DNA of 8,170 nt, taken from the NCBI GenBank assembly GCA_900550295.1, contig URRM01000072.1, positions 1 through 8,170 of the forward strand, in the 5' to 3' direction. The stretch comes from an uncultured bacterium. Lineage in GTDB: Bacteria > Cyanobacteriota > Vampirovibrionia > Gastranaerophilales > Gastranaerophilaceae. The notes under the pieces are model-generated. The model made no database searches and was not told where the DNA came from. It saw only the letters and a program-made list of their open reading frames with translations. Position 1 is the first letter of the stretch. Every line of letters begins with the position of its first letter. The position numbers and the translations under genes were made by a program. Positions 7,370-8,170 of the stretch are shown here, piece by piece.

Positions 7370-7669
7370 ACATTTGCTATTGAAAATGACATTACACCAT
7401 ATTTCTTTACTGAAAGACTAACAAGTGCGTTCGTGTCACAAACAGTACCAATCTACATAGGCGCAACAGAGATAGATAAATTCTTTAATCCTGATGGAAT
7501 AATAAAGATTTCAACAAAGGATGATATAGAAAAAGTTTTGAAAAATTGTAATGAAGAAGACTATAATAATAGACTTCCGGCAATAAAGGATAATTATGAA
7601 CGAGTAAAAGCTTATTTTAACTCTAGTGATTATATGTATAAAAAGTATTTGGAACCAATGGAATGTTAG
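7355..7669 (+). pseudogene. C-terminal third of a GT10 (fucosyltransferase-like) glycosyltransferase
   Basis: GT10 enzymes transfer fucose or related sugars from a GDP-sugar to surface glycans. The signature region is clear: YTFAIENDITPYFFTERL (from about 7367), equivalent to the family's F-E-N-x(n)-Y-x-T-E-K motif, then SAFVSQTVPIYIGA and FFNPDGIIKI, the usual end of the nucleotide-sugar domain. About 104 codons are present, against about 300-370 for the whole enzyme, so the acceptor-binding N-terminal domain is absent. This frame is open only from 7331, after TGA at 7328-7330, and family-like sequence begins at about 7355. There is no credible start: GTG at 7433 would begin after the motif, although a gene finder might call 7433-7669 there. 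The TAG at 7667-7669 overlaps the next gene's ATG (7663) by 7 bp, which looks like a natural operon junction in a glycan cluster. Confidence 0.75.
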
Positions 7670-7788
7670 GTAAAATTGATTATAAAATTTCTGTAATAAT
7701 CCCGACATTGCAAAGAGATGTAGAAACATTAAACAATTTAGTTTCAACACTTGTTAATGATGCAATGGTAGATGAGATATTAATTATA
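7663..7788 (+). pseudogene. N-terminal piece of a GT2-type glycosyltransferase
   Basis: From ATG 7663 the first ~42 residues include YKISVIIPTLQRDVETLNNL, the typical first beta strand and helix of GT-A fold family 2 enzymes, then VDEILII, the second strand. The nucleotide-binding aspartate expected straight after this strand and the later DxD motif are missing, because from about 7789 the same frame continues as a sugar aminotransferase. The start overlaps the GT10 stop, so this 5' end looks genuine and the 3' end looks cut. GT2 enzymes are usually 250-350 residues long, so what remains would not be catalytic. The fused frame has no stop from 7663 to the window end. Confidence 0.65.
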
Positions 7789-8097
7789 AAAGACATTTGG
7801 GCAACAAAATGGCTAACAAATATGGGTGCAAAACATAATGAATTAGAAGAAAAATTAAGGGATGTTTTGAAGGTACCTAATGCTCAGTTGTTTAATAATG
7901 GTACAATTGCTCTTTTAACTGCAATTAAAGCTCTTGATTTACCTTATGGTAGTGAAGTGATAACAACTCCATTTACATTTGCAGCGACACCGCACTGTAT
8001 TTCTTGGAACGGATTGAAACCAATTTTTTGCGATATTGAACCTAATACAATGACAATCGATGCAGATAAAATCGAAAGATTGATCACTCCAAATACA
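7789..8097 (+). pseudogene. Fragment of a DegT/DnrJ/EryC1 (VioA-like) sugar aminotransferase
   Basis: This PLP enzyme family aminates nucleotide keto-sugars for O-antigen, capsule or glycoprotein glycans. About 103 residues match the N-terminal part of the family: DIWATKWLTNMGAKHNELEE, FNNGTIALLTAIKALDL (NGT forms part of the PLP-phosphate pocket), GSEVITTPFTFAATPH, WNGLKPIFCDIEP and DADKIERLITPNT. The start WATKWLTNMG is closest in style to the VioA/FdtB group, which makes dTDP-4-amino-4,6-dideoxyhexoses; that assignment is tentative. Family members have about 370-400 residues. Here the first ~20 residues are replaced by a GT2 N-terminus, fused in frame, and everything after the TPNT motif is missing, including the catalytic lysine near residue 185. 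The fragment cannot be an active enzyme. Confidence 0.75.
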
Positions 8098-8170
8098 TTT
8101 AAAACAAAATTCAACATAATCTTCTGTTTCGTTAATAATATTTTTCCAACGGTGAAGTGTACCACGAGAT
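8098..8170. other. Tail unrelated to the aminotransferase; possible minus-strand coding fragment
   Basis: After TPNT the aminotransferase family should continue with a strand such as AILPVHVYG. Instead the plus frame reads FKTKFNIIFCFVNN, which does not fit, although it stays open to the window end. On the minus strand, the frame beginning at 8169 reads SRGTLHRWKNIINETEDYVE, which looks more like real protein and faintly resembles the segment before the acidic motif in GT25-type glycosyltransferases. Only about 23 codons are available, so this is a weak suggestion. It implies another join near 8097, with the strand reversed. Confidence 0.3.

Noticed and set aside
7353..7370. Programmed -1 ribosomal frameshift joining the unidentified fragment to GT10
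   Set aside because: The shift is in the -1 direction and an A run is present, but no canonical X-XXY-YYZ slippery heptamer or following stem-loop is evident, and the two halves seem to come from different gene families.
7511..7750. Minus-strand 79-codon frame with a hydrophobic translation
   Set aside because: It is antisense to the well-matched GT10 and GT2 segments; the hydrophobic look follows from AT-rich complement.
7944..8165. Minus-strand 73-codon frame
   Set aside because: It is antisense to conserved aminotransferase sequence up to 8097 and resembles no family; the plausible minus-strand tail is in a different frame.
7140..8170. Insertion sequence, integron cassette array or phage as the cause of the gene fragments
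   Set aside because: No transposase, integrase, terminal inverted repeats, target duplications or attC-like hairpins are visible between the fragments.
1..8170. CRISPR arrays, tRNA/rRNA genes, riboswitches
   Set aside because: No regularly spaced direct repeats, no cloverleaf-like segment and no long structured leader were seen; the gaps between intact genes are too short for them.

Overview
The window is AT-rich (about one third G+C by eye) and bacterial. The locus has four chemosensory genes, a CheA carrying a C-terminal receiver, and two-domain CheW proteins. These features fit gut-type Vampirovibrionia/Melainabacteria (Gastranaerophilales) or another low-GC bacterium with cyanobacteria-like hybrid CheA proteins. 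This placement is inferred from protein style only; no marker gene is present.

Bases 1-6836 are compact and intact. Two operons run outward from a 58-bp divergent promoter region around 4297-4357. Leftward, a short two-TM methyl-accepting chemotaxis-type protein is followed 3 bp later by a 1072-residue CheA-REC hybrid kinase. Rightward, a REC-(GAF-like)-GGEEF response regulator overlaps a tandem-CheW scaffold gene by 29 bp. Together they encode receptor, coupling scaffold, kinase and a diguanylate cyclase as the apparent output. The logic resembles the Wsp surface-sensing system (WspA/B/D/E/R), but no CheR or CheB adaptation enzyme is present here. Hairpin terminators lie at the left edge and after the tandem-CheW gene.

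Bases 6862-8170 are very different. First comes the C-terminal half of a TRIC-family membrane channel gene (minus strand), cut at about 7149. Then come pieces of at least four surface-glycan genes joined end to end: an unidentified fragment, the C-terminal third of a GT10 fucosyltransferase-like enzyme, the first ~42 codons of a GT2 glycosyltransferase, and ~103 codons of a DegT/VioA-like sugar aminotransferase. A ~70-bp tail follows that no longer matches the aminotransferase. The GT2 and aminotransferase pieces are fused in frame, and that frame stays open to the window end. The GT10 to GT2 boundary looks like a natural 7-bp stop/start overlap; the other joins do not. This is either a chimeric sequence end (assembly or amplification artefact) or a real graveyard or shuffling zone of glycosylation genes. 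The sequence alone cannot decide.

No tRNA, rRNA, CRISPR array, insertion sequence or riboswitch was recognised.
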